A stretch of DNA of 64,000 bases from Sinohyriopsis cumingii (GCA_028554795.2 CM068827.1:74195244-74259243), one strand, 5' to 3'; counted from the stretch's first letter, positions 46,989 through 58,250 are shown. Numbers and translations are program-made. The notes: generated from the sequence alone by a model not told the origin.

Positions 46989-48985
46989 ATGCCTCGAAAG
47001 TGTGTTAATACCGCGGACAATTTTTGCTATATTTGTGGGGAAGTGACATTTGCCAACCAGAAGAAAAGTATCAATTCTCAAGTGAAGAAGGCATATCATC
47101 TTTACTTCGGATGCAAGGTTGGTGACCAAGACAAGCCTTGGGCTCCGCATATATGCTGTGCTACATGTACAACACAGCTTTCACAGTGGTTGAATTGCAA
47201 AAGGTCATCAATGCCGTTTGCAGTCCCAATGGTGTGGAGAGAGCCAAGCAACCACCTAAATGACTGTTACTTCTGCTTGGTTCCTCCTCTTTCCGGCGGA
47301 ATAACGAAGCGAAAGAAGTCGAGAATAGTCTACCCAAACATTCCGTCTGCATTGAGACCAGTTCCACATGGTGAGGGACTTCCTATTCCAGAACCTCCAG
47401 CAGAATATTCTCTTGATTCATCTGACGAAGACAAAGGTGAGTCGACCTGTTCTTCTCCTGGTCCATCAGCATGCAGTGATCCAGATTTTCACTGTGGTGC
47501 ATCATCAACCCCACACAGAATAACACAGGAAGAACTAAATGACCTGATTCGTGATTTGGACTTATCAAAGAACAAGGCAGAATTGCTAGGATCAAGACTC
47601 CAACAATGGAATCTTCTAGAAGAAGATGTCACAATTACTGCATATCGAAAGCGCCACCAGCAATTGGAGCCTTTCTTCAGAAAGGAAAGTAATCTGATAT
47701 TCTGTTCCGATATTGAGGGCCTCATGAATGCTTTAAAAATCACTCATGACCCACAAGAATGGAGACTATTTGTGGACTCTTCGAAACTGAGTCTCAAGGC
47801 TGTGCTTTTGCACAATGGAAACATTCTTCCATCTATTCCAGTAGCGTATGCTGTCCACATGAAAGAGACATACGATAACTTAAGGCAGCTACTGAATTCC
47901 ATTGAGTATAACAAGTACAGCTGGCACCTCTGTGGTGATTTGAAGGTAGTTGCCCTTTTAATGGGACTGCAGCAAGGATATACAAAATACATGTGTTTCT
48001 TATGCGAGTGGGATAGCCGAGCAAGGGCCTCATGAATGCTTTAAAAATCACTCATGACCCACAAGAATGGAGACTATTTGTGGACTCTTCGAAACTGAGT
48101 CTCAAGGCTGTGCTTTTGCACAATGGAAACATTCTTCCATCTATTCCAGTAGCGTATGCTGTCCACATGAAAGAGACATACGATAACTTAAGGCAGCTAC
48201 TGAATTCCATTGAGTATAACAAGTACAGCTGGCACCTCTGTGGTGATTTGAAGGTAGTTGCCCTTTTAATGGGACTGCAGCAAGGATATACAAAATACAT
48301 GTGTTTCTTATGCGAGTGGGATAGCCGAGCAAGGGAAATGCACTACATGAGGAAGGAATGGACTCACAGGCAGAATGTAGCCATTGGAGAGAAGAATATC
48401 CAACACCCAGCTCTGGTTGAGGCTCAGAAAATCTTGCTACCACCCCTTCACATCAAACTAGGTTTGATGAAGAACTTCGTGAAAGCCATTGACCGGACTT
48501 TGCCAGCATTCCGATACCTGCATGAAAAATTCCCTCGACTCAGCGAAGCAAAGATTAAAGAGGGAGTTTTTGTGGGTCCTCAGATTCGAGAGCTTTTCAA
48601 AGATGACCGGTTCAACAACTTGCTGGAAGGTGACGCGAAACAAGCATGGAATGCTTTTCGCCTAGTTTCTACAAACTTCCTCGGAAATGTTAGGGCAGAA
48701 AACTATAAGGAACTAGTAGAAGACATGTTGATGAAGTATAAGAAACTTGGCTGCAATATGTCTCTAAAGATTCACTTCCTTCATTCCCATTTGGATTTCT
48801 TTCCTAGCAACTGTGGTATTGTTAGTGATGAACACGGCGAACGTTTTCATCAAGATATCGCAACAATGGAACAAAGATACCAGGGAAAATGGTCCACTAC
48901 AATGCTGGCTGACTACTGCTGGACACTCCTCAGAGATGCTCCCGAACAGCTGTACAAGAGACAGGCGAAGAAATCTAAGATGTAG
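46989..48985 (+). pseudogene. Zinc-finger transposase-like gene broken by a 308-bp internal duplication
   Basis: Starts MPRKCVNTADNFCYICGEVT, with a cysteine-rich N-terminus (CYIC, HICCATC, DCYFC). A VWREP motif, an acidic Ser/Glu linker and the core follow: ITQEELNDLIRDL, KAELLGSRLQQWNLL, LFVDSSKLSLKAVLLHNG, HLCGDLKVVALLMGLQQG and CFLCEWDSR. The second part (to 48985) reads PLHIKLGLMKNFVKAIDR, GNVRAENY, NMSLKIHFLHSHLDFFP, SDEHGERFHQDIATME and WSTTMLADYCWTLLRD. I recognise this as a family found in many copies in aphids, Hydra and molluscs, usually labelled uncharacterised. VDSSK, CGDLK and DEHGERFHQD are candidate DDE-type acidic residues. Removing one duplicate (308 nt, not a multiple of 3) would leave about 562 residues. 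As it stands the frame ends at 48035 in the duplicated junction. Codon quality and lack of other stops suggest recent activity. Confidence 0.85.
47716..48335 (+). repeat. 308-bp perfect tandem duplication inside the transposase-like gene
   Basis: Copy 1 is 47716-48023 and copy 2 is 48024-48331. Each begins AGGGCCTCATGAATGC, and the third AGGG at 48332 marks 4-bp microhomology at the junction. No mismatch was seen over 308 bases. It shifts the frame and makes the gene end as ...RARAS. Confidence 0.96.
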
Positions 48986-49202
48986 TCAATGACTTGATTT
49001 TTTATAGGTAGGCTATTACAGTTGACCTTTTACTATTGGAATGCATTTCGTTATGTAAACATTAATTTCTTGCAGATTACAAAAAAACTAGAGCCAATTT
49101 TGCAATTTGACTGTCATATTCGTGTTCAGCACATAAAAATTGATAAGAATTGACTAATTTTATTTCAGTAACATGACTTTTGTAAAAATTTGTTGTCCAG
49201 TG

Positions 49203-52020
49203 TAGACTAAGTTCCATATCTGAGTCCTGGATATCCAACAAATATAAGAATATGCGAGTTTATGTGCATGTGTGTGTTCAGTTGTTCCCGTATGTTGGCT
49301 GCATGAAGCACAGAAAGAATCAGTGACTAAATTAATTCTGAAAAGACAATATATCGCTAGCTAATTTTCTGATGATAATTCTCTATTCAGGCCATCTAAT
49401 GTTAAGAGATAAACGAGTACTTGTCTGATAATTCAGTGTTCCCAATATTCGACAAACGTTCATAATTTCCTTGATTGTTATGGTTCTCACATTTTCTTTC
49501 AGTGAAGTACTGATTGGTAATATTGTGTACAATCCTTTTTTTGTGACGGTTTATCACTGATATAACTCTTAGACTAGAAAATATGATAATTAGAGAAAGC
49601 GTAGTGGAATATAAGTGGAATCTTTAATGCTAGTATACATCAGCGATATCCCTGTTCTCGGATTTCTGTGTTTTGTAATATGTAAATTTACAACCAGGTG
49701 TGATAATGTTTTGTGAATGTCACTTTTATTCAGCAGATCACATTACATTCCATTATCGTTTGAACATGCTGTCAATGTTAGACATGCTGACCTTTTTTTG
49801 ACGTACCGCATGCTATTTTTGCATTTGTTTTGGGCCGATGAAGTGTAGACCAAATAGGGTCAGCCTGAATAACTATTCACACCTAATGCACATTGCACCT
49901 CTCTCTCTCTCTCTCTCTCCCTCCATCTTCTATTTCAGATATATATTTTGCCAATCACAATTACCTCCTAATAAAGAAAAATCTAACTTCTTGAACTTTT
50001 ATCTCAGGTATAAATGTTGACAATGGTGATAATTTTATGATCTGTTTAAACTATTAAGTCACAAGAACTTGTTTTCAGTCCTAATGCCATCGTATATATT
50101 TACTTACTTCAGCCAGTGCAATATGCTAAACAACAAACTGTTGATATTACATAATATAATGTTTCAAATTTACTTTATCAACAAGGATAATATCAATATT
50201 TTTTAAATTACCACAAGAAGACTCAGATGAAATTGCAAACTTGTTGATGTGTTTCCCTTCGTTGAAACATGTTAAATTTAATCGCACTTCTCTAATTTCA
50301 ACGTCATACGTAATACGGATGCGATCGTTTGTGCCAATAATGAACCACATCAAATTCTCAAGAATGCTATATGAGTGACAGATACATATATCAACGCTGT
50401 GGTATTTTTAGAGGTCCTTACATTCAGTTATATTCACACTCAGATTTCATTGGTATATGTTCGTGGCGAATAATTCTAATGACAATGCTAAGGTCGATGC
50501 AGTGACTTGTAATCTGCACATTTTCCAACCTGCATTTCTGATGTGAATTATGGCCGCTAGAGAAAACTTCGAGGTGTTCCAAATGTTGCAGTACCTTGCA
50601 CAAGATTTTCATCTAGACCGATATTCACACATTTGGGAAAATATCACACCTTCTTTGGGTTGTAGTCAGGGTTTGTTTTTTGCTTATCATCTAAATGCAA
50701 AATTGTTCGGAATTAGGTTTCATTTTGGTCTTGCCTGAATATTGAATAGCGGGGTCAACGTCCGGATTTTGTGTTAAACGTTTGGATTGTAGTTTGTGCA
50801 AATCAGATACTGTTAGAAGGCCAAAATACTTTGTTTTTTTCAGAACTATTTTTCGTATTTATTCTTTGAATCAGGAATTGTTGCAGATTACTTTTTGAGA
50901 GAATATTTCATAAAAATAAATAATTGTGTTTGCTGTTTGCTGTTTGCGAAATTCTGTCAAAATCTCTGCGACATGTAGCTTTAGTTTTATACTTTCATGA
51001 TCAACATGCTTGTGTTGACAAATTTGGAATATAGCGTAGACAAGATAGAACTTCTGTCCATTTACCGTAAGCTGAATTTAAAGAAAAACAAATTTTCCCG
51101 TAGTATATGAATTGAAAAAGAATTTAAACACGCTTTCGTTTTTTAATTTTTTCGTTTTATTTCATGACTTGCGCTTCATGAGACAATCAGGGAATACAAA
51201 CATAACTGGATCCTCCTCAAGTTGATCATTCAACATAAAAAATTAATGAAACAAAAATGAAAGAGAGTTCATTTAAAGAATGACGGTTAGTTATTTGATG
51301 TTTGCATGGACTATATTAGGTCAACACTGAAGAAATAGATCTCAGTCAACGGTTAGCGTCTCAATACTTTTATTACACGATGCAGTCAAACGTCTTCTAA
51401 ACAGCCATCCGTAGAAGGAAACCAAAACTCCAATATAGATTTAATTCGGTGATTACTAGGAAACTGTCTTTCAAGAGTCGTATCTAAATGTTGTACCATG
51501 TATCGTTCACTTTTTTGGTGCTGGTGGCGGCGTGGTCAAATGTTTGTTAGGTTTCGGTTGACGATGGCAAGCAATGCTTTGATTGAAGACTCAACATGCA
51601 GACTCTGTTCTTCTTCCGCTGATATTCAGCTGGAATTATACATACGGGAAAATAACTGACTAAGTACACACATACACGTGTGTGGCTTAAATTAGTTCCT
51701 TTTGGACTCGGACATTGTGGTAGTGGTCAAAATGGTTAGTGGTGGGATATGTTTTACAAATATATAACATTTCTGACAGGCAATAGCGGTAACCAGTATC
51801 GTTTGAATTTTCTCGAGCACACATTAGTGGAAAGCGAGACAGAGCAATAACTTTTCCAGTGACAATGTTGGCAGCATTGTCGTCAAGATTTATAATTTTT
51901 TTATTTCTCATTTCCATATATTTTCTAAGGTCTTTGATATATTAAGCATAATACTTGGCAGGAATAATTATCAAGCTAAGACAATTCATTCTACATCATG
52001 TTTTACCTTTCATTTTATCT
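49203..52020. other. No gene recognised; (CT)n at 49898-49922
   Basis: Anonymous AT-rich DNA. The small frames at 50147-50738 and 51687-51917 are unsupported. At 51470-51600 a few phrases ('gaagactcaacatgcagact', 'gctgatattcag') recall the 52-kb repeat family. Confidence 0.5.
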
Positions 52021-52029
52021 TCGGGCCAA

Positions 52030-53080
52030 GATCAGAGTTATAGAATATATGCATTAAGAAGCTGGTGAACGTTGTTCCATTCGCTTTGTTATTTCAGGAT
52101 GACAATATAGATTTTGTTGGACGGAACTCTCATGCGAAACAGAACACGTTCTATGCTCTAAGTTCTTTCCCATTGTGGTCTACATTTTGTTCAGATTATT
52201 TCAGGCAGACAGTATAGAACGAAAAGTGAACGATACATGGTACAACATCTAGATAGACTTTGGTGTCATGCACCGGCAGATCAGGGTATGCTCTATCCAT
52301 TCTACTTATTATGGTTAAATTGTGTTCTACCTATTAAGGCATGTAGACAGAGTTCACTTCGATGATCAAACCTATCATGCGATACCAGATCTGGATCTCC
52401 GTTTTCTTTCTACTTACGATGATCAACATTTCTTATTTCAGGCTGATATTACAGTAATACCTCGTGCATTCGCGTTTCTGGATTCGCAAATTCACGGATT
52501 CGCGAAATTTTCATTGGTACATGTTTTCTTTATTTTATTGAATTGTACCTTCGTTATATGACTTCTGTGACATATGAAGTTTACCTAGTTTACTTTCCTG
52601 ACAATGACAAAGAAAACGTCAGTCATTAAGTTTACAGTCCCATTCGTTACTTGGTTTTACCTTACTGTGAGTGCAAAAGAAAACGGCAGCCAATGAATTA
52701 GTATAGGGGTAATATTAGTATACATGTACCGTACTGTAAATGCGCTAGTGTGGCAAATACCCATTAGGCGATACTGTACTCTATTTTTACGTCAACCATT
52801 TATTTCTCTTTTTAAGGGTAATGTATTAAGCTAACTTTTAAATGAAATTAAAGTGCTTTGAGAGCATGATTTGGGTCATATTTAGGGTTTAAACCCTAGA
52901 AATAAGCATTTATTAGCATTTTTAGTGACTCGTACCAAACATTCACGATTCCTCCTGATCCGCGACTGGTTCTGGAACCTAACCTCGCGAATGTTCGAGG
53001 TATTACTGTATAGAGTTTGATGGGCAGGCCTATCACCAGACAGCAGATCTGTGTGTACTCTGTTCGTAGTTGAGTTGGCG
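52030..53080 (+). repeat. ~100-120-bp repeat units related to 42200-42600, interrupted by a MITE
   Basis: Units start after 'ttatttcag' at about 52098, 52205 and 52441. The half-units 'gatgatcaaacctatcatgc' + gataccagatctgga (52360) and 'gatgggcaggcctatcacca' + gacagcagatctg (53020) belong to the same consensus. A 557-bp MITE splits the last unit at 52452. Confidence 0.7.
52452..53008. mobile_element. Pogo/Tigger-type MITE, 557 bp, with TA target duplication
   Basis: Termini CAGTAATACCTCG on both sides (inverted), extended to 23 bases with two mismatches, flanked by TA. The interrupted host sequence 'gatatta|tagagttt' is found uninterrupted at 42576-42590 (gatattatagagtttc) in the paralogous repeat. 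This confirms the boundaries to the base. Subterminal 'ttcgcg..ttcgcaaattcacggattcgcg' repeats lie near the left end. No coding capacity. Confidence 0.92.
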
Positions 53081-53258
53081 ATGTACACGTGTTATGTTAA
53101 CAACAGTTACAATTGAAGAATCATAAATTACTAAAGTAATTTCGGCATTTATTGTTTTTAGATTGGCCATTTGTGAGGAGGATTCTGCATATTTGCGCAG
53201 TAATGTAAAGTTTCTCTTTAGTCTGTTCTGATTATGCCTATGGATTAGGTACATAGTA

Positions 53259-54468
53259 CAGTGGTACCTCGGGTTACGAACGCCTCAGGTCACGAACAAT
53301 TCGGGTTACGAACAACAACTTCGAAAATTTTTTGTCTCGGGTAACGAACAGTGCCTCGGGTTACGAACGAAGGCGAGAGAGAGAGAGAGCAAGGTTTAAC
53401 GTTGGAGACAAACGATCGCGTACAGTACAAACGAAGGCCACGCAGTACTAACTCCCAACACCACTCCTCTGCTTCAACCCATCGACCAGCAAGTGATCTC
53501 CAACTTCAAGAAACTGTACACAAAGGAGCTCTTCTCAAGGTGTTTTCAGGTCACTAATGACACCGAATTGAATCTGAGAGATTACTGGAAAGACCACTTC
53601 AACATCCTCCACTGCATCAACCTCATTGACAAGGCCTGGAATGATGTCTCCACCCGTACCTTGAAGTCTGCCTGGAAGAAAGTTTGGCCATCGTGTGTAC
53701 CAGAGAGAGAAGAGTTTGAAGGATTAGAGGCAGACGCAACAGCTTTAGCGGATGAGATTGTGTCTTTGGGCAAAAAAATGGGCCTGGAAGTCGATGGCAA
53801 CGACTTGGAGGAGCTGATTGAGGACCACAGTGGAGAGCTCACTACAGATGAGCTTGTGGATCTTCAGAATGAACAGCTAAAGACATTAAAGGAGGAGCAG
53901 TCGTCCGATGATGAGGAGCCAGTGACCGTTTCAACTGCCAGGATTAAAGAAATTTGCAGCAAGTGGGCAGACGTCGAAGACTTCATTGTGAACCATCATC
54001 CAAACCAGCTTGTTGCTAACAGGGCAGTGAACCTGATGAATGATAACGCGATGGCCCACTTCAGAAAGATTCTCCAGCAAAGGAAGCGACAAATTTCCCT
54101 TGATAGTTTCTTGGTGCAGAAAGATTCCCAGTTGGCTGCCAAGAAACAGCGACAAGAAACTTCTGAAACTAATGATTCAGAATAGCAAACAAAGTGACAA
54201 ATTTCCCATGATCGTTTTCTTGGTAAGAAAGATGGACTAAATCTTTTTTTTTATTTTACATTTAATTTATATGGTTGTTTTCTTTCTCTTTATTTAATAC
54301 GTGAAGTACACGTACTCTTTGCGTTTTGTCAGGTAAACGACCGGATGTTAATAGAAAAGAACGATTCTTTCATTTTGAAGCGGATTGTCTTTATTTCATT
54401 GATTTCAATGTTTCGGGTTACGAACCGAGTACTGGAACGAATTAAGTTCGTAACCCGAGGTACCACTG
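53259..54468 (+). mobile_element. Tigger/pogo element, internally deleted, 1210 bp
   Basis: Perfect 23-bp terminal inverted repeats beginning CAGTGGTACCTCGGGTTACG, flanked by TA (53257-53258 and 54469-54470). Subterminal copies of 'cgggttacgaac' occur at 53300-53370 and 54414-54425. Inside is the 3' third of a Tigger transposase gene. The left ~190 bp joins directly to the last catalytic-motif region, so about two thirds of the gene is missing. The perfect ends suggest it could still be moved in trans and is young. Confidence 0.95.
53443..54185 (+). pseudogene. Tigger transposase, C-terminal part only
   Basis: The frame opens inside the conserved TPNTTPLLQPIDQQVISNFK motif (DDE_1, third catalytic Asp in QPxDQ; about 53452-53510), then KLYTKELFSRCF and DYWKDHFNILHCINLIDKAW. 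The acidic tail (EDHSGELTTDELVDLQNEQ, EEQSSDDEEPVT) and RKRQISLDSFLVQ follow, to a stop at 54185. This matches the end of Tigger/TIGD-type transposases. The N-terminal CENP-B/HTH domains and the first two catalytic Asp are absent. There is no in-frame ATG at the 5' end (a GTG occurs at 53493), so it is not an independent gene. Over 230 codons without a stop suggests recent deletion. Confidence 0.9.
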
Positions 54469-55745
54469 TACTTGTAATGTCCGTCCTTGTCATGCAGTTG
54501 CTAAACATCACGTTACATCCAATGGCATAGCAACTGCTCAAGCCACTATTCCAACTGCAGGGCGGTGGTGGGAGCCCAGGCATAGCTGAGCCAAAAATGT
54601 TTTGTAACTATGTAATGGAAATGGGAGTAGTGAAAGAAGATAGTATAGGGAGAATGGACTTCACTATTAAACTAGGAGGGTTGTATCGTTGGGACATTGT
54701 GTATTTAACATGGGGAATTTTAACATTGTACCGTAGGGACAATGGAAATTTAACATGGGAAACGTTAAAATAGGTGGGACTAGAGAGAGACAAAAAATTA
54801 TTGAGAATGTATAGGGACAATAGTAATGGAACAGGTGGTTGACCTCACTGTACTGTTTTTAGACAAGAAAGACAATCTTTTCGAGGCAATGAAGTGGCCC
54901 TGATAAGGGCCGTTGGTTTTTATGTTAACATCATTCCGTTAACACAGAGGCATTGCATAGTTTAAGTTTAAGCTAATCTATTGTACAATAGATTAAGTCA
55001 TGCTTATTGAATGTACATGAAAACAGTATAGGGATGTTTCCTATTTGTATTAATAATCAAACAATTAAAATATATGAAATAATGTGCATTTATTACAGTA
55101 CAAAGAAAACAAAGTAGCAAACAGAGAAGCAAACAAATCTTGGATTAAAGGGTCTCGGTCAATATATAGTATTATGCAAATGAGATTGGTGGATTTATTC
55201 ATTGTGTGATCAAGGGAGTTCATCTGGTATAAGTCCATTGTTTAAAATAATAATTGTGCAGCTTTGTAACTCTATCGCAAGCTGTGCATTTTGAACTGGA
55301 TACTCCCCATAATGTGTCAACTGTCTAGATAAAGGCATTATTCAGCACAAATGAATGACCTCTAAATTTCTGGTTGTTCCCCTTCCATGATGGCTGATTG
55401 ATTCTTCATATTTATCCAGTGAATGCTTTTTCTCCCACTATACGACATTTTCAAATCTCTTAGACTGTTTTGCCACACACACAATATGAAATTCGATCTT
55501 TTCAGCGTGGTCTCTTGTTTGTTTTTCTAGACACTTCAATATGCATAATTGAGATCGACAAAATTCAACATTGTGTATACTTTATTATTCGCTTAAAGGG
55601 TTACAGTCGCTTTACGTTCAAATTTAAATGAGATGTTTAGTATTAATTACACACCTGGCGAATGGTCATCATGAGCAGTATTATCTTACATACCACAGTA
55701 TACAAATAAGATAATCAGAAAACGATGAGATATCAAAGGAACTAA
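54469..55745. other. No gene; possible repeat at 54610-54830 and 22-bp palindrome at 54974-54995
   Basis: From 54610 to 54830 phrases such as 'gggacaatgg..atttaacatgggaa' recur three times, a short degenerate tandem repeat. At 54974-54995 the sequence TAATCTATTGT/ACAATAGATTA is a perfect 22-bp palindrome centred on GTAC. Confidence 0.6.
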
Positions 55746-55749
55746 AACG

Positions 55750-55778
55750 TACGTATGTATGTATGTATGTATGTATTT
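55750..55778. repeat. (GTAT)n microsatellite
   Basis: About seven GTAT units directly before the SINE pair region. Confidence 0.95.
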
Positions 55779-55871
55779 CGAACAGGTTTGCATATATGAG
55801 AAAGAAAGTCTGGTTGTTTTTATACAGCATATATTTCCTTTAGTTTCTTTCGTTCACTTTCCTGACCGCTC

Positions 55872-56072
55872 CGGAAGCCTAAGTGGTAAGAGCGTCTGCC
55901 TCGGACGCGGGAGGTCGCGGGTTCGAACCCCGGCCGAATCATAAACTTATTAAAAAAATGGTGCTACCAGTTGCCAAGCGAGAAAACTGTTAGTACCATT
56001 TTTGTAAGTCTTTGGTATGACTCGGCCGGGGATCGAACCCACGACCTCCCGCATCGGAGCGGTCTCAGGTGA
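55872..56072. repeat. Head-to-head pair of tRNA-SINE heads (inverted repeat)
   Basis: Plus-strand head 55872-55982 (A-box-like taagtggtaagagcg, B box gggttcgaaccccgg). Then a minus-strand head in 55985-56072 whose reverse complement reads 'ccgctccgatgcgggaggtc' + gtgggttcgatccccggccgagtc. Both belong to the family at 1-310 and 63023-63320. The arms are about 85 bases with a short spacer, so transcript or single strand would fold into a long hairpin. The B boxes are intact, unlike the copy at 1-310. tRNA gene status is rejected because the T-loop is followed by SINE body and the acceptor stem is not closed. Confidence 0.88.
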
Positions 56073-56499
56073 TCTGAGATAAGACTTTCTCAAATTAAAT
56101 GATGCAATAAGATTTCAGAGAATAAAGAAAACCTACCATGCTTTATAAAAAGATTAATAAAATATTTTTCAAACAAAAATAAACTGACATTTCGATACAT
56201 TATAATTTTCTATATTATAATTAATACATAAGTTTCGAAAGAAAACGGCGCTTTTGTCTACTTAAAATTGAAATTTGTGTATGAATGTACATTGCAACAA
56301 GTTTTCCATTTGATCTAGAATGAATAGATTTTGGTATTTTTGTCGATTCTACGAAATTTCGTTGAGTATGGACTGGATTCATCTGGGCAAACGTTTATTT
56401 CATTTTGAGTGCAGAAGGGAGGATGTAATTGCACCTATAATATAGTCGATATTACAGTACAATTTCGAAATGATTAATCAAGCTTGGGAAATCATGACA

Positions 56500-56965
56500 T
56501 GGCTCATGTAATTCGGATTTGCAGAACTAAGAAAGTACATTTTGAGGAAATTCAGAATGTAAAACTGTAAGTATATTTTTTGCCATTATTATTACCAGCT
56601 AAAGGAGACAGCTTATGCCTTTATAACTTGCAAATTATTTGTAGGTACCAAGAAATTTTATAAAATCTGGCGTATATCGCCATAATCCGAAACATTGAAT
56701 CAAAAAAGTTAACATGGAATGTAGCAAAGCAGCTGGTATGTGGCAGCCTACGAAACATCTGCTTTAGTTCATTCAGAAACAAATGTAATCAACCAAAATG
56801 TAAAGCGTCTGCTACACGAGAGTACATGATTTGTTTACAAAGTAGTTTCGAATACACTATTGGTCACACGTGTCGTGCGCGTGAGTGCAATATGAAGGTG
56901 TGCAATATCGCAAAATACTGCACGATTCTGACAATATAAAGTGAACGAAGAAAGAAATGAGCATA
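56500..56965 (+). repeat. Diverged segmental duplicate of 30655-31550
   Basis: Carries the same ordered blocks as 30655-31550 but lacks roughly 400 bp from the middle. 'gtttacaaagtagtt(t/c)cgaataca' is the best-preserved stretch (56832/31419). Confidence 0.75.
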
Positions 56966-58250
56966 AAACAATTAACTATTACTTGGGCAATGCATACCGT
57001 AGTCGCTGATCCAGAAATATCGTGTAGTCTAAACAGGTAGAGGAGTCTCTGTGACAGAATCCCTGGCAGGTGCCAAGAAGGATTTTTAGCAGATCTTTAG
57101 CATACTATGGAGCATCTAAACTGTAAAGAAAACGTTATGAAACATTCTGATTGTTTCATGCTCCTTTTCTTTGGGGTGTGGTGTGGTGTTGGAGCTTCTC
57201 TTGATGTCCTGACACCTTGCATCCCTGAGATAAACAGTGTCATATTATTTCATTTTGAATTGTATACAGAAAGGTTTTCTGTCCTTAAATAGTTTTAAAC
57301 TGCTCAAGATACCTGGTAAATAATGAGAAATATAATATTTAAAAAAATCAAAATGTACATTTACATCTACGATGAAACAATAATACTTAGCATGGTTTAC
57401 ACCATCCCATAGTATGGTCCAAATGACTTTTTAATATGTTGCAAATTAGCCTTGTCTGAATTCACTTACACCTGATGTATATATCCTGTGGTATTTTCTC
57501 TCATATTTGGACTGGTGGTGAAGAACTAGCTCAGTGTGAAGAGGTACATGTCTCACTCTCTCTGTACATGCATACATACATGCATGTATGCATACATATA
57601 TCCATGCATGCATACATACATGCATGTATGCATGCATACATACATACACTATACATACATACAATATACATGTACATACATATACACACACACAAACAGC
57701 TGTGATTGTGTCATATTTGGTGTAGGTCTTTCACTTCTGAACAGCTAACTCCAGCTGGAGAGCTAGCTGCCTCCTTACTATATATATACCAAAATATACA
57801 ATATGGATATCTGGCAGGGAAAGTTTGATGAAATCCGTGAATGAAACCCTTTTCCACTAGAGTTCATGAATGATATATTTATACATATTATATAGTTAAT
57901 ATCTGTAATAGCAAAATAAACTCTATACTATACTATAAATAAAATGATAATGGTATTATGTGCATGGTTTTTGTTCAAGAACCAAATGTGAAAGGTGAAC
58001 TTGCAGTTTGGCTATTTCCTATGCTTAAAACAGGTTCTGAGACATTGACTCTTGACTGAGATCCACTTCCTCAGTATTGCTTGATATAGTCAATTTAAAA
58101 GGATAAGTAACTAACCGTCAGTCTTGATCTGAACTCAGTTTCATTTATGTTTGTTTTTTAATTTTAGAAATAAGATTAAATTTAGGATGAATACATTTGC
58201 TCTATTATTTCCATATTTCTAAATCTGCAGGAGATAAATGTCTCTTTTTA
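56966..58250. other. No gene; CATA/CATG microsatellite at 57565-57690
   Basis: The CATACATG-type repeat gives overlapping His/Met/Cys/Tyr-rich frames on both strands, which are rejected as genes. The remainder is anonymous AT-rich DNA, 3' of the right-hand DDX49 copy. Confidence 0.6.

Larger units (their letters stand above)
46495..49202 (+). mobile_element. DNA transposon with CACTGG termini (CACTA/CMC-like), 2.7 kb
   Basis: The left terminus begins CACTGGTCAACAGTGAAATC. The right terminus (reverse complement) begins CACTGGACAACAAATTTTTA. Both are preceded by TAG, a 3-bp target duplication. Farther in, both ends share 'tg(t)gc(t/c)gaacacgaatat' followed by 'ttggctct(a/c)gtttt', about 70-110 bases from the tips, so the inverted repeats are long and interrupted. 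CACTG/CACTA termini with 3-bp target duplications are the rule for EnSpm/CMC elements; assignment to that superfamily is inference. It carries one gene (46989-48985) with its own promoter-like elements. Confidence 0.75.

Noticed and set aside
47161-48643. Several minus ORFs of 60-100 residues
   Set aside because: Antisense shadows of the transposase-like gene; the identical pairs only reflect the 308-bp duplication.
53493-54185. Independent 230-residue gene
   Set aside because: It begins with GTG and the conserved Tigger frame extends upstream of it; it is the tail of a deleted transposase.
55872-55945. A functional tRNA gene
   Set aside because: A and B boxes are present, but the acceptor stem is not closed, the anticodon loop lacks the standard T33, and SINE body sequence follows directly.
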